DNA from: Rhodoplanes azumiensis
GTDB lineage: Bacteria; Pseudomonadota; Alphaproteobacteria; Rhizobiales; Xanthobacteraceae
NCBI RefSeq assembly: GCF_042682915.1
Contig: NZ_JBHUIW010000004.1
Span: 124,001-188,000 of the forward strand
DNA length: 64,000 bases
Direction: 5' to 3'
Below are positions 41,989 through 51,136 of this stretch, piece by piece (the first letter of the stretch is position 1; each line of letters starts with the position of its first letter). The notes under the pieces are model-generated. The model made no database searches, was not told the DNA's origin, and saw nothing but the letters and a program-made list of their open reading frames with translations. The position numbers and the translations under genes are program-made.

Positions 41989-43068
41989 ATGGCGGGCGCG
42001 AACACCATGCACCGGCAAAGACGGATCACGACGACAGCCTTGGCCGCCGTCGCCTCGGTGGCGCTGGCGGCGCCGGCCGCCGCCGACGAGGGCGGCGTGA
42101 GCTTCTGGCTGCCGGGCATCTTCGGCAGCCTCGCGGCGGCGCCGCAGCAGCCCGGCTTCTCGCTCACCTCGATCTACTATCACACGACCGTCACGGCCGG
42201 CGACAACGTCGCCCGCGCCCGTGAGATCGGCGCCGGCCGGCTGCCCGTCACGGTAGCGGCGAGCGTCGAGGCGAGCCTGAGCAGCAAGGCCGACATCGCC
42301 ATCGTCATTCCGTCCTACACGTTCGCCACGCCGGTGCTCGGCGGGCAGGCCACCATCGCCCTGATGACGATCGCCGGCCGGAACACGACCGCGATCGACG
42401 CGCGCCTCGACGCCGCCGTGCTGGCCGGGCCGTTCGCCGTGTCGGGCTCGCGCTTCTATGGCATCAGCGAGACCGACACCGGAGTCGGCGATCTCTACCC
42501 GCAATTCTTCCTGCGCTGGAACGCCGGCGTGAACAACTACATGACCTACATCACCGGCGACATCCCGGTCGGCAGCTACGACCCGACCAGCATCGCCAAT
42601 CTCGGCATCGGGCACGGCGCCGTCGACGGCGGCTTCGGCTACACCTATTTCAATCCGGCCACCGGGCGCGAGTTCTCGGCCGTCGCCGGCCTCACCTACA
42701 ACTTCAAGAATCCCGACACGCAGTACCGGAACGGCGTCGACTTCCATGTCGATTGGGGCGCCTCGCAGTTTCTCACCAAGCAGCTCCAGGTCGGCCTGGT
42801 CGGCTATCTGTACCAGCAGCTCTCCTGCGACAGCGGATCGGGCGACCGGGTCGGCTGCTTCGAATCGCGCGTCATGAGCGTCGGTGCTCAGGTCGGCACC
42901 ATCGTGCCGATGGGCGAGATCCAGGGCTATCTGAATCTCAAGGCGTACAAGGAGTTCGAGTCGGAGAACCGGCCCGAGGGCTGGAACGTGTGGCTGACGC
43001 TGGCGCTCACGCCCGCGGCCGCACCGCCGCCGACCGCCACTCCGAGCCGGCGCCTGGCGCTGAAGTAG
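41989..43068 (+). CDS. Outer-membrane channel-like protein (phenol MetA-pathway / SphA-like, PF13557-type)
   Basis: 359 residues from ATG 41989, with GAGG upstream; ATG 42007 (MHRQRRITTT) is an alternative. A signal peptide ends near APAAADE. The rest alternates short beta strands (TGVGDLYPQFFLRWNAGVNN, YMTYITGDIPVGSYDP, GGFGYTYFNPATGREFS) as in the phenol-pathway outer-membrane barrel family. Closing residues are Pro/Arg-rich rather than the usual terminal aromatic. It may admit hydrophobic or sulfated substrates for the neighbouring sulfatase; that link rests on location only. Confidence 0.78.
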   Translation: MAGANTMHRQRRITTTALAAVASVALAAPAAADEGGVSFWLPGIFGSLAAAPQQPGFSLTSIYYHTTVTAGDNVARAREIGAGRLPVTVAASVEASLSSKADIAIVIPSYTFATPVLGGQATIALMTIAGRNTTAIDARLDAAVLAGPFAVSGSRFYGISETDTGVGDLYPQFFLRWNAGVNNYMTYITGDIPVGSYDPTSIANLGIGHGAVDGGFGYTYFNPATGREFSAVAGLTYNFKNPDTQYRNGVDFHVDWGASQFLTKQLQVGLVGYLYQQLSCDSGSGDRVGCFESRVMSVGAQVGTIVPMGEIQGYLNLKAYKEFESENRPEGWNVWLTLALTPAAAPPPTATPSRRLALK

Positions 43069-43699
43069 CGTGGTGCCGGCCGTCGAGGCGAAGCGCGGCT
43101 TCTCGCTCCAGCAGGTCGACTTCGACACCGACACCGGCTGATGCGCACCGCCGCGCTCGAGGCCGCGCCCCACGGCCGCGGCGAAGCGGAAGACGGCGCG
43201 ACGGCGACTTTCTCGTTCCCGCGAGAAATGCCGCGCTTTGAGGCGCCGCTCGCGGGGCACGCGGCAGAGGAAGAAAGTCGACCGGCCGCCGTTGCGGGCT
43301 TAAGATCGAGGCGCAGTCGCCGAACCTGCTCGATGGCCCCATCTCAGATACCTCTGAAACCGCCGACGATGGTGTCGCCGTGGTGACGGCCGGTGCAATC
43401 GTGGCACCATCCGTGGGCACAGGACACCGCGGCGGGCAAGCGCGCCCTGTCAGGCGATCTTCGTGATCGCTCGGCATCCGGCTCGACAGAGAGCATCGAC
43501 AGCATCCGGAGCATCGTCGTCCGCGGACGACGGCACGGCCCCGCGTCGCGGCACGTATCGAGCGATCCGGTTCGTGAGGCTGCTCGGTGCCCACGAGAGG
43601 ATCAGCGAGCCCCCGCAGAGACACTTCACCGACCGACCACTCGTCCTGCCGGTCCGGCAACATGGACCGGTCGTGTGCCCCGATGGCGCGATCTTCGGA
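43069..43699. other. 631-bp region without a confident gene
   Basis: Several open frames cross it but none has recognisable motifs, a good ribosome-binding site and a plausible composition together. The best is a minus-strand frame, 43450-43707 (85 codons from GTG), with ...SVKCLCGGSLILSWAP; it lacks a ribosome-binding site. The region separates the sulfatase/channel block from the fluoride and arsenic genes and may be a junction or decayed sequence. Confidence 0.4.
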
Positions 43700-44065
43700 T
43701 CAACCACCGCGGCCCGTGGGCTTGGCCTCGGTCTTTCGCGTGCGCTGTCGCCGCATCCAGGCCGTCACCTCCGCGGGCTTGCCGGAGACCACCTTCAACC
43801 ACTTGGTCGATCGCAGGCTTTCGTCCGTCTCCGAGCGCCACCATTCGGTGACGATCAGGACGTGCCAAGCCATGCGTCCGGACTTCACGAGACGCAGATT
43901 CAGGGCCTCGATCGTGAAGCTGTAGGCCGGGCCGGAGAACCGATGCCGGTCGCGCGTGCAGTCCACGCCTTCGACGGTCCACGATCGGCGCGTATCGCCG
44001 ATCGCGGCCGCCTCGATCACGAACTCGATGTCCGCGATCGTTCGAGCATTGCCGACCCGGCCCAT
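43700..44065 (-). CDS. Unrecognised 121-residue protein downstream of enolase
   Basis: Starts at ATG 44065, 10 bp after the enolase stop, without a strong ribosome-binding site of its own; coupling to enolase translation is plausible. Sequence is well mixed with Trp-rich segments (GRMAWHVLIVTEWWRSE, STKWLKVVSGKPAEVTAWMRRQ), a basic C-terminus and no signal peptide or membrane helix. It looks like a genuine small cytoplasmic protein. I do not recognise a family. Its place at the end of the fluoride-related gene series invites a role there, but this is inference. Confidence 0.6.
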   Translation of the reverse strand: MGRVGNARTIADIEFVIEAAAIGDTRRSWTVEGVDCTRDRHRFSGPAYSFTIEALNLRLVKSGRMAWHVLIVTEWWRSETDESLRSTKWLKVVSGKPAEVTAWMRRQRTRKTEAKPTGRGG

Positions 44066-44075
44066 CACGGAAGGG

Positions 44076-45356
<1,281 letters not shown>

Positions 45357-45595
45357 GAACCCTCCATCGGCCCGCCACGAGACGGGCCCTTTGCCTCACG
45401 TTCGGAACTATGCGTCACCGCCGGAGCACCCCCGGCGCCGAGGCGGATCAGATCAGCACTCCGCCGAGGCGGATCGTCGCCGCGGTAAGGTCATGCTCGT
45501 GAAACACCAATAGGCCCGGCGAGATCGGCAGCGTCAACCCGAGCATCGGTCACGCCCCCGACCGGTCCGTCATGCGACAGCGCCCCGCCCGCGGA
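45357..45595. other. crcB-eno spacer with a GC hairpin
   Basis: On the minus strand GGGCCCGTC / GGCGGGCC (45369-45389) forms a hairpin just before the eno ATG, without a T-tract. A 32-codon frame (45448-45546, MLGLTLPISPGLLVFHEHD...) could encode a peptide but has no supporting motif. No second fluoride riboswitch is visible here. Confidence 0.4.
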
Positions 45596-45979
45596 TCACC
45601 TGTTGACGATCACGCCGGCCACCAGGCCGAGCCACGTCGCGAGCAGGCAGAGAACGAGTGACAACGATACGTTCGCCCCGGCCAGCAGCCACTCTCCGTC
45701 GCGCAGCAGATTCAGGGTCTGCAGGCTGAACGACGAGAAGGTCGTGAATCCACCGCAGATGCCGAACATCAAGAACAATCGCGCATTCGTCGGCAGCAGG
45801 AAGCGCCCTTCCGGCAGGGCCAAGGCGGCCACCAAGCCGATCACGAACGATCCGACGATGTTGACGATCACGGTCCCCCACGGGAAGCTCTCCCCGAACA
45901 AGCGCGCGACCAGTCCCGAGCACCAATACCGACCCACGCTGCCGAGCGCACCGCCCACAGCGACAAGAAGAACGTCCAT
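45596..45979 (-). CDS. crcB: Fluoride exporter CrcB (Fluc channel)
   Basis: 127 residues, four membrane helices, the usual length. Diagnostic motifs are GGALGSVGRYWCSG at the N-terminus, WGTVIVNIVGSFVIG with the conserved Asn in TM2, and FGICGGFTTFSSFSLQ, which carries the central Na+ and the Phe-box residues. Fluc channels are antiparallel dimers that let fluoride leave the cell down its gradient. It is the third gene behind the fluoride riboswitch, after the antiporter and DUF190 genes. Confidence 0.96.
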   Translation of the reverse strand: MDVLLVAVGGALGSVGRYWCSGLVARLFGESFPWGTVIVNIVGSFVIGLVAALALPEGRFLLPTNARLFLMFGICGGFTTFSSFSLQTLNLLRDGEWLLAGANVSLSLVLCLLATWLGLVAGVIVNR

Positions 45980-46008
45980 CTCCTGCTCTCGCTTCTTTCT
46001 CCGCCCGC

Positions 46009-46383
46009 TCACACGAGGGCGGCCCGTTCCTTCAGGCCCTCGGGGCCGTACTGCAGAACCTGGACCTTCTCCAGCGTGACGAGCCCGCTCGGCATCATGC
46101 CGTCGAGCTCCGGCAGGAAGGCGCGGATCTTCTCTTCGGTATCGACGATCTCCACGATCATCGGCAGGTCGAAGCTCAGGCGCAGGATCTTGGCCGTGTG
46201 CAGGACGCTCGAGTGGCCGTAGCCCACCGGCCCGCGCAACACGGTCGCGCCCGCCAGATGGGCCTTGCGGGCGGCCAGCACGATGGCCTCGTAGAGGGGC
46301 TTGCCCTCGTGCTTGTCGTCCTCGCCGAAGAAGATGCGCAACAGCATCGCGTCCTTGGGGATTTGCATGGGTTGCTCCGTCAT
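46009..46383 (-). CDS. DUF190-family protein of the fluoride operon
   Basis: 124 residues from ATG 46383, with GGAGG seven bases upstream. It has the DUF190 pattern: MLLRIFFGEDDKHEGKPLYEAIVLAARKAHLAGATVLRGPVGYG, then LSFDLPMIVEIVDTEEKIRAFLPELDGMM. It is a PII-like ferredoxin-fold cytoplasmic protein often found beside crcB. The start overlaps the antiporter stop (ATGA), so the two are translationally coupled. Its biochemical function is not established; regulation of transport is the common guess. Confidence 0.92.
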   Translation of the reverse strand: MTEQPMQIPKDAMLLRIFFGEDDKHEGKPLYEAIVLAARKAHLAGATVLRGPVGYGHSSVLHTAKILRLSFDLPMIVEIVDTEEKIRAFLPELDGMMPSGLVTLEKVQVLQYGPEGLKERAALV

Positions 46384-47591
46384 CTTGCGTCCTCCAGGAC
46401 TGGTCGATCGGTGGATGTCGCCGCCGACGGAGCATCGAGCAGCCCCGGCGGGATCAGGTGGCGAGGCAGGAACCACTTGTTGGCGATCAGGGTCGGGATG
46501 ACAGCGCTGCCGATCACGGCGGCCACCAGCGCCGAGTACTGCCCCTGGTCGATGATGCCGTGCGTCAACCCGAACAGCGACGAGATCGTGCCGAACGTCA
46601 GTCCGGTGGACATGAGCAGGGTCGTGTACATCCCCTCACGCCGGCCCGGAAAGGCGCGCGTGACGGGGTAGACGCCGGCCGTTTTGGTCGCCAGCTTGGC
46701 CGCGAGCAGCACGAGGAACGCTGCCGGCGCGGCGACGAGATCGGGCACGGAAACGAACGACCCGGCCCGGATGAAATAGAACGGCGTCAGGAACCCGAAG
46801 CACAGCGTGCGCAGCCGCCGGATCAGCACATGGTCCTTGCCGACACTGCCCGCCAGGATCATGCCGATCAGATAGGCCGGAAGCACCGCCTCGCTGTCCG
46901 CCCAGGTGGCCAGCCCGCCCAGCGCGAACAGGAGCAGCATCAGGTATTTGGTCTCCAGCTCCGACGGCCGGTCGCCGTACTTGTCGAAGAAACGGGCGGT
47001 GATCCAGGGCAGCACTAACAGGGCCGCGACGGCCACGCCGACGAACACCAGCGTCTTGTAGCTGAAGGGGGAGAAGATCAGCCCGAGGGCGATCACCGTC
47101 CCGAGGTCGGTCACGAAGCACGCCGCGAGCACGACCTTGCCGTAGTCGGTCGCGTTGAAGCCGAACTCCAGCATCACGGCATAGACCACGGCGACCGAGG
47201 TGGTGGACATGGCGACACCGGCGAGCCAGCTCGCCATCGGGCTCCACCCGAGCCCGTAATACGCCACGGCCGTGCAGCCGAGGAACGGCACGACGAAGCT
47301 CACCAGGCCGATCGCGCCGGCTTCCTTCCAGCGCTCCCGAAATACGCTCGGATCGAGTTCCGCGCCCGCCAGGAAGGTCAGCAGGATCGCACCCGTCCCC
47401 GACAGGAACTTGATCCAGCTCTCGTCCGTGCCCAGCGCGGCGCTGCCGATCGCGGCCCCGATCACCAATTGGGCGATGGTGCCGACCACGATCTCCGACA
47501 GGGCCGTGGCGATGCCGAACCAGATGGAGACCATGGTGGCCAGGAGTGCCAGTCCCAACCAGAGCGCCGCCTGCGTCCAGAGTGCCGTCAT
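46380..47591 (-). CDS. Cation/proton antiporter of the fluoride operon
   Basis: 403 residues from ATG 47591. CPA-type antiporter with ~12 helices: LSGTGAILLTFLAGAELDP, MASWLAGVAMSTTSVAVVYAVM, AACFVTDLGTVIALGL (the conserved acidic ion site) and YLIGMILAGSVGKDHVL. It lacks a C-terminal RCK domain. Antiporters of this kind recur behind fluoride riboswitches, probably to offset the proton load brought in by HF. It is first in the operon, 23 bp after a riboswitch terminator. Confidence 0.92.
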   Translation of the reverse strand: MTALWTQAALWLGLALLATMVSIWFGIATALSEIVVGTIAQLVIGAAIGSAALGTDESWIKFLSGTGAILLTFLAGAELDPSVFRERWKEAGAIGLVSFVVPFLGCTAVAYYGLGWSPMASWLAGVAMSTTSVAVVYAVMLEFGFNATDYGKVVLAACFVTDLGTVIALGLIFSPFSYKTLVFVGVAVAALLVLPWITARFFDKYGDRPSELETKYLMLLLFALGGLATWADSEAVLPAYLIGMILAGSVGKDHVLIRRLRTLCFGFLTPFYFIRAGSFVSVPDLVAAPAAFLVLLAAKLATKTAGVYPVTRAFPGRREGMYTTLLMSTGLTFGTISSLFGLTHGIIDQGQYSALVAAVIGSAVIPTLIANKWFLPRHLIPPGLLDAPSAATSTDRPVLEDAR

Positions 47592-47613
47592 GGCCGTGAT
47601 CTCTCGCGTCGAC

Positions 47614-47639
47614 AAAAAAACCCGCCATCACGGCGGGTT
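47614..47639 (-). terminator. Riboswitch-controlled intrinsic terminator
   Basis: On the minus strand AACCCGCC-GTGAT-GGCGGGTT is followed by TTTTTTT, an ideal hairpin and U-tract. It lies between the fluoride aptamer and the antiporter start, the expected expression platform: termination without fluoride, read-through with it. Confidence 0.9.
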
Positions 47640-47667
47640 CATACGCGAGCCCCTCCGCGATGGTCGC

Positions 47668-47714
47668 GGCAGGAGTCATCAGCCTCTTCGGCAGTTTCGG
47701 GGAACTCCATCCCC
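47668..47714 (-). ncRNA. Fluoride riboswitch (crcB motif) aptamer
   Basis: Reading the minus strand from 47714: GGGGATGGAGTTCCCC, GAAACTGCC, a short loop GAAGA, then GGCTGATGACTCCTGCC. The pattern GGnGATGGnnTtCnCC - AACTGCC - GGCTGATGAC-tCCTGCC matches the crcB RNA class, including the pseudoknot bases and the conserved GCTGATG. The closest familiar sequence, from Thermotoga petrophila, has the same GGGCGATG...AAACTGCC...GGCTGATGG order. It controls the antiporter / DUF190 / crcB operon. Confidence 0.92.
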
Positions 47715-47724
47715 ATCGGGGACA

Positions 47725-47753
47725 ATGAAATCACGCGCAGTTTCAGGCGTCAA
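47725..47753 (-). promoter_or_regulatory. Possible promoter for the fluoride operon
   Basis: TTGACG on the minus strand (47748-47753) is a good -35. TTTCAT (47725-47730) at 17-bp spacing is a poor -10. It would start transcription just upstream of the aptamer. Confidence 0.4.
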
Positions 47754-47857
47754 GCCGGAGGCCGACCGAGAGCTCGGCGAAGACGAGGATCTGTCATGCG
47801 GTCGCAGGCGCGAACTTGCGCGCGGATGGGACGTTTCGGCCATGAACGGAGGCCGAC

Positions 47858-48121
47858 ATGATTCCGACCCGCAGCACCCTGTATGCCGTTGTCCTCACCC
47901 TGCTTCCGGCAAGCCCACTGCTTGCCGATCGGATGCCGAGCCCGGACGAAAGAGCCCGAATCGAGAGCACCCTCCGGGCGGCCGGGTTCACGTCCTGGGG
48001 CGAGATCGAGTCCGAGGACGGCGGGCGGTGGGAGGTCGAGGACGCCGTCGGTCCCGACGGACGACGGTACGAGCTGAAGCTCGACGACACGTTCGCCATC
48101 ATCCGGCGTGAGCCCGATTGA
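47858..48121 (+). CDS. PepSY-like small periplasmic protein
   Basis: 87 residues from ATG 47858, with GGAGG six bases upstream. A signal peptide (LYAVVLTLLPASPLLAD) is followed by ~60 residues with the PepSY-like pattern: RIESTLRAAGFTSWGEIE, EDGGRWEVEDAVGPDGRRYELKLD. Such domains are small periplasmic modules of uncertain role, often near two-component or metal systems. Its stop is only 4 bp from the convergent CDF gene. It is divergent from the fluoride operon but outside the riboswitch. Confidence 0.75.
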   Translation: MIPTRSTLYAVVLTLLPASPLLADRMPSPDERARIESTLRAAGFTSWGEIESEDGGRWEVEDAVGPDGRRYELKLDDTFAIIRREPD

Positions 48122-48125
48122 TCCA

Positions 48126-48734
48126 TCAGGGGGCCGCCGCACGATGCTCCTGCCGGGCCGCGCCCCAGACCGCCCGCGCCGCGTCGGCATTCATGACCGC
48201 GATGCCCAGTCCGACCACCAGATCGGGCCATGCCGAGGGCCACAAGAAGGCCGTCACCAGCCCGGCAGCAACGATCGCGATGTTCGCCAGCGCATCGTTG
48301 CGCGCCGAGAGAAACGCCGCCTTTGTCAGGCTGCCGCTATGGTGCCGGTAGCGCGCCAGCATGAAGGCGCAGGCGAGATTGACGGCGAGTGCGCCCAATC
48401 CAGCCAACGTCAGCGGTTCCGGTGCGGGCGGCAGCGGAGCGGTGAGCTTGCCGAGCGCCGTCCAGAGGGTCGCCAGCGCGGGGATCAACAGGATGCCCGC
48501 CAGGGCCATCCCGACACGAGCCCGGTTCCGAGCCGACCATCCGAGAGCCATAACGATAAGGAAGTTGACGGATGCATCTTCGAGGAAATCGATGCTGTCG
48601 GCAAATAGAGAAACCGACCCGATCACCAGCGCGACATAAAATTCAACTCCAAAGTATGCGAGATTGAGAACAGCGACCCTGGTTACGGCACGCCGGAGCG
48701 ACAGGCTCTCGTCTGCATCCATCGCCGACATCAT
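48126..48734 (-). CDS. Cation-efflux (CDF) family transporter with altered metal residues
   Basis: 202 residues from ATG 48734, with GAAGGG five bases upstream. About six membrane helices with no cytoplasmic C-terminal domain, so it is shorter than typical CDFs (~300). TM2 reads SLFADSIDFLEDASVN, giving a D-x3-D site as in FieF/YiiP. TM5 reads LSARNDALAN, where Ser replaces the first metal-binding His of the usual H-x3-D pair. Metal specificity is therefore unclear and activity may differ. It follows the phosphatase gene by 56 bp on the same strand. Confidence 0.78.
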   Translation of the reverse strand: MMSAMDADESLSLRRAVTRVAVLNLAYFGVEFYVALVIGSVSLFADSIDFLEDASVNFLIVMALGWSARNRARVGMALAGILLIPALATLWTALGKLTAPLPPAPEPLTLAGLGALAVNLACAFMLARYRHHSGSLTKAAFLSARNDALANIAIVAAGLVTAFLWPSAWPDLVVGLGIAVMNADAARAVWGAARQEHRAAAP

Positions 48735-48790
48735 TGAAGCCCTTCGTTTACCAAGCCAATCCAGGCCGCAAACATAAGGAGGGTCGGCCG

Positions 48791-49387
48791 TTAATTCCTT
48801 GCCGGAGTCGCAGCGAGAACCCGCGACAGGAGTCGCCCGTCCGAGGCCGTGAGCCGCCGAAATGTCTTGTCCATCGCGTCTGTCCCGCCGATCCACGGAA
48901 AATGACCGTAGAGGAAAGAGAGCTGCCGTTCGGCTTCGTCGACGGGCTCGCCTTCCACGAAATGCTTGTAGATCGCGGCCACCAACCCGCTTCGGTCGGC
49001 ACCGCCGTAGCAATGGATGAGCAGAGGACGCGGCGCGACTCGCAACACCTCGAGCACCCGCTTGAGCGTTTCGGGCGGCGGCTCGCTCTTGGCATACATG
49101 CCGATATCGTAGTGTCGGGCGCCGTGCTGCGCCGCGACCGCTCGCTCGTCCGCGTACCAGGGTTCACCGGCATTGTCGCCGCGCAGATTGATGACCGCCC
49201 GGATGCCGAAACGGTCGATCGTCTCCGCCAGTTGCGAGCTGTCAAGCTGAGCCGAACGATAGGCCACTCCTGGCGAAATCGCGTGGATGTTCCCGGTCAG
49301 GCTCAGGAACAAGGCCCAGCCGCCGGCCGACAGGCCCGGGGCCAGAACCAGCAGGGCCACGAGAACCCGGCGGCGAACGATCAACAT
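48791..49387 (-). CDS. Membrane-anchored or secreted dual-specificity protein phosphatase
   Basis: 198 residues from ATG 49387, with GAGGAG six bases upstream. A hydrophobic N-terminus (VLVALLVLAPGLSAGGWALFL) suggests export or anchoring. The phosphatase domain has YRSAQLDSSQLAETIDRFGIRAVINLRG and the signature HCYGGADRSGLVAAIY, matching the HCx5R P-loop. It hydrolyses phosphate esters, probably on a protein or lipid in the periplasm or at the membrane. Similar genes accompany phospholipid and polysaccharide pathways; here the neighbours are thiol and metal genes. Confidence 0.85.
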   Translation of the reverse strand: MLIVRRRVLVALLVLAPGLSAGGWALFLSLTGNIHAISPGVAYRSAQLDSSQLAETIDRFGIRAVINLRGDNAGEPWYADERAVAAQHGARHYDIGMYAKSEPPPETLKRVLEVLRVAPRPLLIHCYGGADRSGLVAAIYKHFVEGEPVDEAERQLSFLYGHFPWIGGTDAMDKTFRRLTASDGRLLSRVLAATPARN

Positions 49388-49397
49388 CGACGTCTCC

Positions 49398-49640
49398 TCA
49401 CGAGGCGGATCGCACACTATGGCAGCTAGAGGCCGGTCGGTCTGTATCCGCTCTGCAACACGACGGCGACCGACGGTGGGCGACCAGAACGGCGCCGGCC
49501 GCGATGCACGCAACACCGAGCCAGTTCGGCCCGGACCGCTTCTCGCCGAGAAGCCCAAACGCGAGAACGGCGACGAGAACGACGCTCAGCCTGTCGATCG
49601 GAGCAACGCGCGCGGCGTCCCGTAACGCCTCCGAATGCAG
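49398..49640 (-). pseudogene. 3' remnant of an EamA/DMT-family transporter gene
   Basis: The frame reads ALRDAARVAPIDRLSVVLVA, VLAFGLLGEKRSGPNWLGVA, CIAAGAVLVAH. This is the last two helices of an EamA-type transporter (RVAPIDKLSVVLV...LGERxSxxNWLGVxLIAxGAxLVA). The N-terminal ~80% of the gene is missing; dsbB ends 8 bp upstream in its place. The following ~25 residues look non-native. Probably left by a deletion or recombination event. Confidence 0.75.
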
Positions 49641-49648
49641 CCGAGCGT

Positions 49649-50164
49649 CTAGCGCGCCAGGCTTCTGTTCATGGACCGCACCGCGATCAGGCAGCCGGCG
49701 CTCGCGACGGCCTGCAGGACGCTGTTGTAGGCCGCCAGCGAAAGCCCGAACAGCCGCCAGACATCGACGTCGCAGGGGCGCGTGGCCTTCCACACCGTCG
49801 TGCGGTCCTGGAGCCGGTCGAGAGCCAACCCCTCCGGCAGCTCGCCCTCGCACCCCGGGATTCCCGCCCACCAGTGCTCCTCGACCCCGACGCTGTAGAA
49901 CGCCAGCACGGCACCGAGGAGAAAGACGACACCACACGCTGCGATCACGCGGATGCGCGCCTGGGCCGAGATCGGAAGCGCCGCCGCGGACCCGGCGAGC
50001 AAGGCCGTGACGACATACGGAATTCGCTGGTAGAGGCAGAGGATGCAGGGTTCCGCCCCGAGCAGTCGCTCGCCCGCGAACGCCGCCCCGAGCGCACCGA
50101 TGCCGAGAACGACAATCACGCCCAGGACCAGCGACGGACGCACGAGCCGCGAGACATCAATCAT
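49649..50164 (-). CDS. dsbB: Disulfide bond formation protein DsbB
   Basis: 171 residues, four membrane helices. The first periplasmic active-site pair is CILC (40-43) and a second cysteine pair sits in the long loop between IPGCEGELPEG and TRPCDVD. DsbB reoxidises DsbA by passing electrons to quinone. A DsbA-like gene lies 970 bp upstream in the same operon, with an ArsR regulator and DUF4405 protein between. ATG at 50164; a C-terminal Arg-rich tail ends 8 bp before the transporter remnant. Confidence 0.93.
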   Translation of the reverse strand: MIDVSRLVRPSLVLGVIVVLGIGALGAAFAGERLLGAEPCILCLYQRIPYVVTALLAGSAAALPISAQARIRVIAACGVVFLLGAVLAFYSVGVEEHWWAGIPGCEGELPEGLALDRLQDRTTVWKATRPCDVDVWRLFGLSLAAYNSVLQAVASAGCLIAVRSMNRSLAR

Positions 50165-50203
50165 GCCACCCTCCCGGGACGACGCCCGATCGTGAGCGCG
50201 TCC

Positions 50204-50644
50204 TCATTTCCAGTACTCGTGACGGAAGTAGTTCGAGACGCTCCCGAGCGTGGAGATCGGGGGAACGGCCGCCGCGACCAGGCCGACGATGATCACCAAC
50301 GTCGCCGTCGCGGCCAGCAGCTCGCGCAGCAGCTTGATGCGCCGGCGCGGCCGGGCTCCGCCGATGTAGTTGCAGAGCGGCTTCCAGTTGAACGCGAGAT
50401 GCCAGACGACGACGGCGCTGAACAGGATGGCGACGACGTTATGGAGGTTGACCCACGCCTCGCGATCGAGCGCCCACAGATCCCAATCGATGCTCTTGGC
50501 GATCCGGCTGCTCGGGGCGATGAACAGCACGACGCCGCTCACGAGAAGCACGACGGCGCTCAGTCCCAGAACGAACACCACCCAACCTCGCTTGTTGAAC
50601 GGCCTGGCCTCGACCGACTCGCCCACGATGGTTTCTGCTCTCAT
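50204..50644 (-). CDS. DUF4405-type membrane protein (cytochrome b561-like)
   Basis: 146 residues from ATG 50644, with GGAGG upstream. Three to four helices: WVVFVLGLSAVVLLVSGVVLFI, WVNLHNVVAILFSAVVVWHLAFNW, and LRELLAATATLVIIVGLVAAAV. The LHNV and WHLAFNW histidines are the heme-ligand-like positions of this family. Members are thought to carry electrons at the membrane. Between dsbB and arsR in a thiol-redox operon, it could feed or drain electrons for that system. Confidence 0.8.
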   Translation of the reverse strand: MRAETIVGESVEARPFNKRGWVVFVLGLSAVVLLVSGVVLFIAPSSRIAKSIDWDLWALDREAWVNLHNVVAILFSAVVVWHLAFNWKPLCNYIGGARPRRRIKLLRELLAATATLVIIVGLVAAAVPPISTLGSVSNYFRHEYWK

Positions 50645-50710
50645 GTCACCCTCCTCGCGCTCGTCGGTCGGCATGCCATCCGGCGCCTCGCCACGCCGTC
50701 CGAACGGCCA

Positions 50711-51094
50711 TCAACGGATCGACGACGACGTCGCGCGGCTCCGGCCCGCGACAACGGCCTCGATGCACGTCATGAAGCGGAGAACGCACGGCGCCCGCAG
50801 GCGATAGAAGACCTGCAGGCCACGCTTGTCGCCCTCGACGATTCCGGCCTCCTCGAGGATCGCCAGATGCTTCGACACCGACGAGAAGCTCACGCTCGTC
50901 GCGGCGACGATCCGGCACACGCACCGTTCGCCATCCGCGAGATCCTCGACGATGCGCAATCGCGTCGCGTTCCCGAGCGCTTTCAACACGCGCGCCCTGT
51001 CCTCGAGCCGCGATCGCTCGCCCGCTCTCGTCGGACGGACGCGAAGCGGCGCTTCCCGGAGGCTGGTCACGGCGGACGGATCTCCGCTGGACAT
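50711..51094 (-). CDS. ArsR/SmtB-family metal- or redox-responsive repressor
   Basis: 127 residues from ATG 51094, with AAGGA eight bases upstream. Winged helix: RARVLKALGNATRLRIVEDLADGERCVCRIV, then SSVSKHLAILEEAGIVEGDKRGLQVFYRL. The ERCVCRI segment in helix 3 is the CxC metal/thiol site of the classical ArsR type. Another Cys pair flanks the C-terminus (APCVLRFMTC). It sits amid DsbA/DsbB/DUF4405, so it may sense metals or oxidants and regulate the operon itself. Confidence 0.9.
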   Translation of the reverse strand: MSSGDPSAVTSLREAPLRVRPTRAGERSRLEDRARVLKALGNATRLRIVEDLADGERCVCRIVAATSVSFSSVSKHLAILEEAGIVEGDKRGLQVFYRLRAPCVLRFMTCIEAVVAGRSRATSSSIR

Positions 51095-51136
51095 CGGCTC
51101 GTCCTTTCTCCGTTCGAGCGGCGCCACTCTTCGGCA

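Noticed and set aside
43007..43663. Minus-strand 218-codon frame across the 43-kb gap
   Set aside because: It overlaps the end of the outer-membrane protein gene, is Arg/Pro/Ser-rich and lacks motifs.
45448..45546. 32-codon frame between crcB and eno
   Set aside because: No family motif and no clear ribosome-binding site; could be chance.
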